Origin: Lachnospiraceae bacterium
GTDB taxonomy: Bacteria > Bacillota > Clostridia > Lachnospirales > Lachnospiraceae
DNA length: 33,160 nt
Direction of reading: 5' to 3'
Assembly: GCA_017438775.1 (NCBI GenBank)
Contig: JAFRUR010000046.1
Coordinates: forward strand, 1-33,160
The notes under the pieces were generated by a model. It was not told the origin of the DNA, made no database searches, and was given only the letters and a program-made list of their open reading frames with translations. Below are positions 31,954-33,160 of this stretch, piece by piece (position 1 is the first letter of the stretch; each line of letters starts with the position of its first letter). The translations under genes were made by a program, and so were the position numbers.

Positions 31954-33160
31954 TCACATCAGTTCCAGGAACACCTGATTGGCGAGGTCGATGCCCCGCT
32001 CCGTCAGCTTCAGTCTTCCGTCCGTCTCCTCCAGAAGCCCCTGACCGATCAGACGGTCAACGACCGGGCGCTTTGCCTCCCACGCGTCATCTCCGAAGCG
32101 CGCCGCGTAGTCCGCGGTCAGAACGCCTTCCATCCGGCGAAGCCCCAGGAAGAAAAACTCCTCCTGCTGCTCTCCTTCGGTCAGGACCTCGTCTTCCCCG
32201 ATCCAGGGAAAGGCGGTCGGCGCTTCTTCCGCGCAGGCCTCGTCCGCTTCTCCGAGGAGACGCAGGTACTCTTTCAGGTCTCTCGTCACGGAGAGGCGGT
32301 GCGGTCCGTCCGCAAGTTCCAGAAGAGAAGCGGCGCCGAGGCCCGCGCCGCGGTAAGGACGGCCGGTCCAGTATCCGCTGTTGTGGCGCGATCTGCGGCC
32401 GGGACGGGCGTAGTTCGAGATCTCATAGCGCTCAAAGCCGTGCATCCCGAGGATACGGGCGCACTCGCGGTACATCGCGCGCTCGGTCTCCTCGTCCGGC
32501 AGGGGGTACGTCCCGTCCGGGAGATGCAGCACGGTGCGGTCTCCCTCCGCGGCCGCCGCGGCAGCAAAGGGCGTTCCGTCCTCCAGAATCAGGGAGTAGA
32601 CGGAGATGTGATCCGGAGCCACCAGAACGGCCTCCCGCAGCGATAAGGCAAAGTCTTCCACCGTCTGGCCGGGCAGGGCCGAGATCAGGTCGAGGCTCAT
32701 GTTTTCAAAGCCGGCCGCGCGGCAGAAGCAGATCGCCTCCCGGGCCTCCTGCACGTTGTAGATTCGTCCCAGGAGCTTCAGTTCCCGGTCGATAAAGCTC
32801 TGCACGCCCAGGCTGATCCGGTTGAAGCCGGCGCTTCTGAGGAGCCGCAGCCCCTTCTCGTTGACCGTCCCCGGATTGGCCTCCAGGGTGATCTCGCAGT
32901 CATCCGCGAGGGGATAGGCCCGCCGCACCTCATCCAGAAGAAAGGCGAGCTGCTCCGGGGCAAGGCACGTGGGAGTACCGCCGCCGAAGTAGACGCTCAC
33001 GACGCAAAGGTCCTGCGTCTGCGCGAGGTCTTCCCGCGCATCGCAAGCGATCTCCCGCGCCAGGGCCTTCACATAGGCCGCGCGGGTCTCCTCGTCTGCC
33101 GGCGCGGAAAGGAAGTCACAGTAGGCACATTTGGCTGCACAGAACGGGATGTGAACATAG
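31954..33160 (-). CDS. hemW: Haem chaperone HemW (radical SAM), N-terminus cut by the window
   Basis: HemW is a HemN-like radical SAM protein thought to deliver haem to target proteins. Reading from the window edge gives YVHIPFCAAKCAYCDFLSA, with the CxxxCxxC 4Fe-4S motif followed by DF. The fourth Cys of true coproporphyrinogen dehydrogenase HemN is missing, which indicates HemW. Further family marks are VVSVYFGGGTPTCLAPEQL, ITLEANPGTVNEKGLRLLRSAGFNRISLGVQSF and LKLLGRIYN, and the C-terminal HemN_C domain ends LTERGIDLANQVFLEL. About 402 residues are present and only a few are missing at the N-terminus. In many Bacillota hemW lies directly upstream of hrcA; here about 30 kb separates them. 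Confidence 0.93.
   Translation of the reverse strand, partial: YVHIPFCAAKCAYCDFLSAPADEETRAAYVKALAREIACDAREDLAQTQDLCVVSVYFGGGTPTCLAPEQLAFLLDEVRRAYPLADDCEITLEANPGTVNEKGLRLLRSAGFNRISLGVQSFIDRELKLLGRIYNVQEAREAICFCRAAGFENMSLDLISALPGQTVEDFALSLREAVLVAPDHISVYSLILEDGTPFAAAAAAEGDRTVLHLPDGTYPLPDEETERAMYRECARILGMHGFERYEISNYARPGRRSRHNSGYWTGRPYRGAGLGAASLLELADGPHRLSVTRDLKEYLRLLGEADEACAEEAPTAFPWIGEDEVLTEGEQQEEFFFLGLRRMEGVLTADYAARFGDDAWEAKRPVVDRLIGQGLLEETDGRLKLTERGIDLANQVFLELM

Overview
This window reads as chromosomal DNA from a GC-rich Bacillota, most likely a Clostridia of the Lachnospiraceae/Oscillospiraceae type. The evidence is an HrcA/CIRCE-controlled grpE-dnaK operon, AddAB instead of RecBCD, a long NadE, strong GGAGG ribosome sites, and lipoproteins with Thr/Pro/Glu-rich linkers. 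No ribosomal RNA or marker gene allows a firmer placement. All recognised protein genes lie on the minus strand. The only plus-strand gene is one tRNA. I see no integrase, transposase, phage gene or CRISPR array.

Layout in coordinate order, with transcription running from high to low coordinates: (1) 1-2176, hrcA-grpE-dnaK with a sigma-A promoter and a perfect CIRCE operator; dnaK is cut by the window edge. (2) 2272-2418, divergent tRNA-Thr(CGT) with its own promoter and terminator. (3) 2485-7279, an operon of ABC ATPase, FtsX-type permease and heptad-repeat lipoprotein, with a promoter followed by two matching palindromes that look like repressor operators. (4) 7388-12396, a four-gene GldA/GldF/GldG-like ABC operon with a DUF4340 protein. 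(5) 12531-21508, nadE-addB-addA, translationally coupled: NAD synthesis followed by the double-strand-break repair helicase-nuclease. (6) 21528-22673, a membrane-anchored SH3/C39-like cysteine peptidase with its own promoter. (7) 22677-30342, two successive heterodimeric ABC exporter pairs, the first a BmrC/BmrD (YheI/YheH) homologue. (8) 30389-31934, two small lipoproteins. (9) hemW, cut by the right edge.

The most notable observations are these. NadE has an intact synthetase domain but has lost two of the three catalytic residues of its glutaminase domain (Lys to Arg, Cys to Gly). Each ABC exporter pair follows the one-degenerate-site design, and one subunit is degenerate in the Walker A, Walker B and H-loop motifs. 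A paired operator controls the FtsX/lipoprotein operon. The hemW-hrcA neighbourhood, usually contiguous in Bacillota, is split here by about 30 kb of other genes. Nothing in the window is clearly a wholly new system; the NadE variant and the operator-controlled export operon are the best leads.
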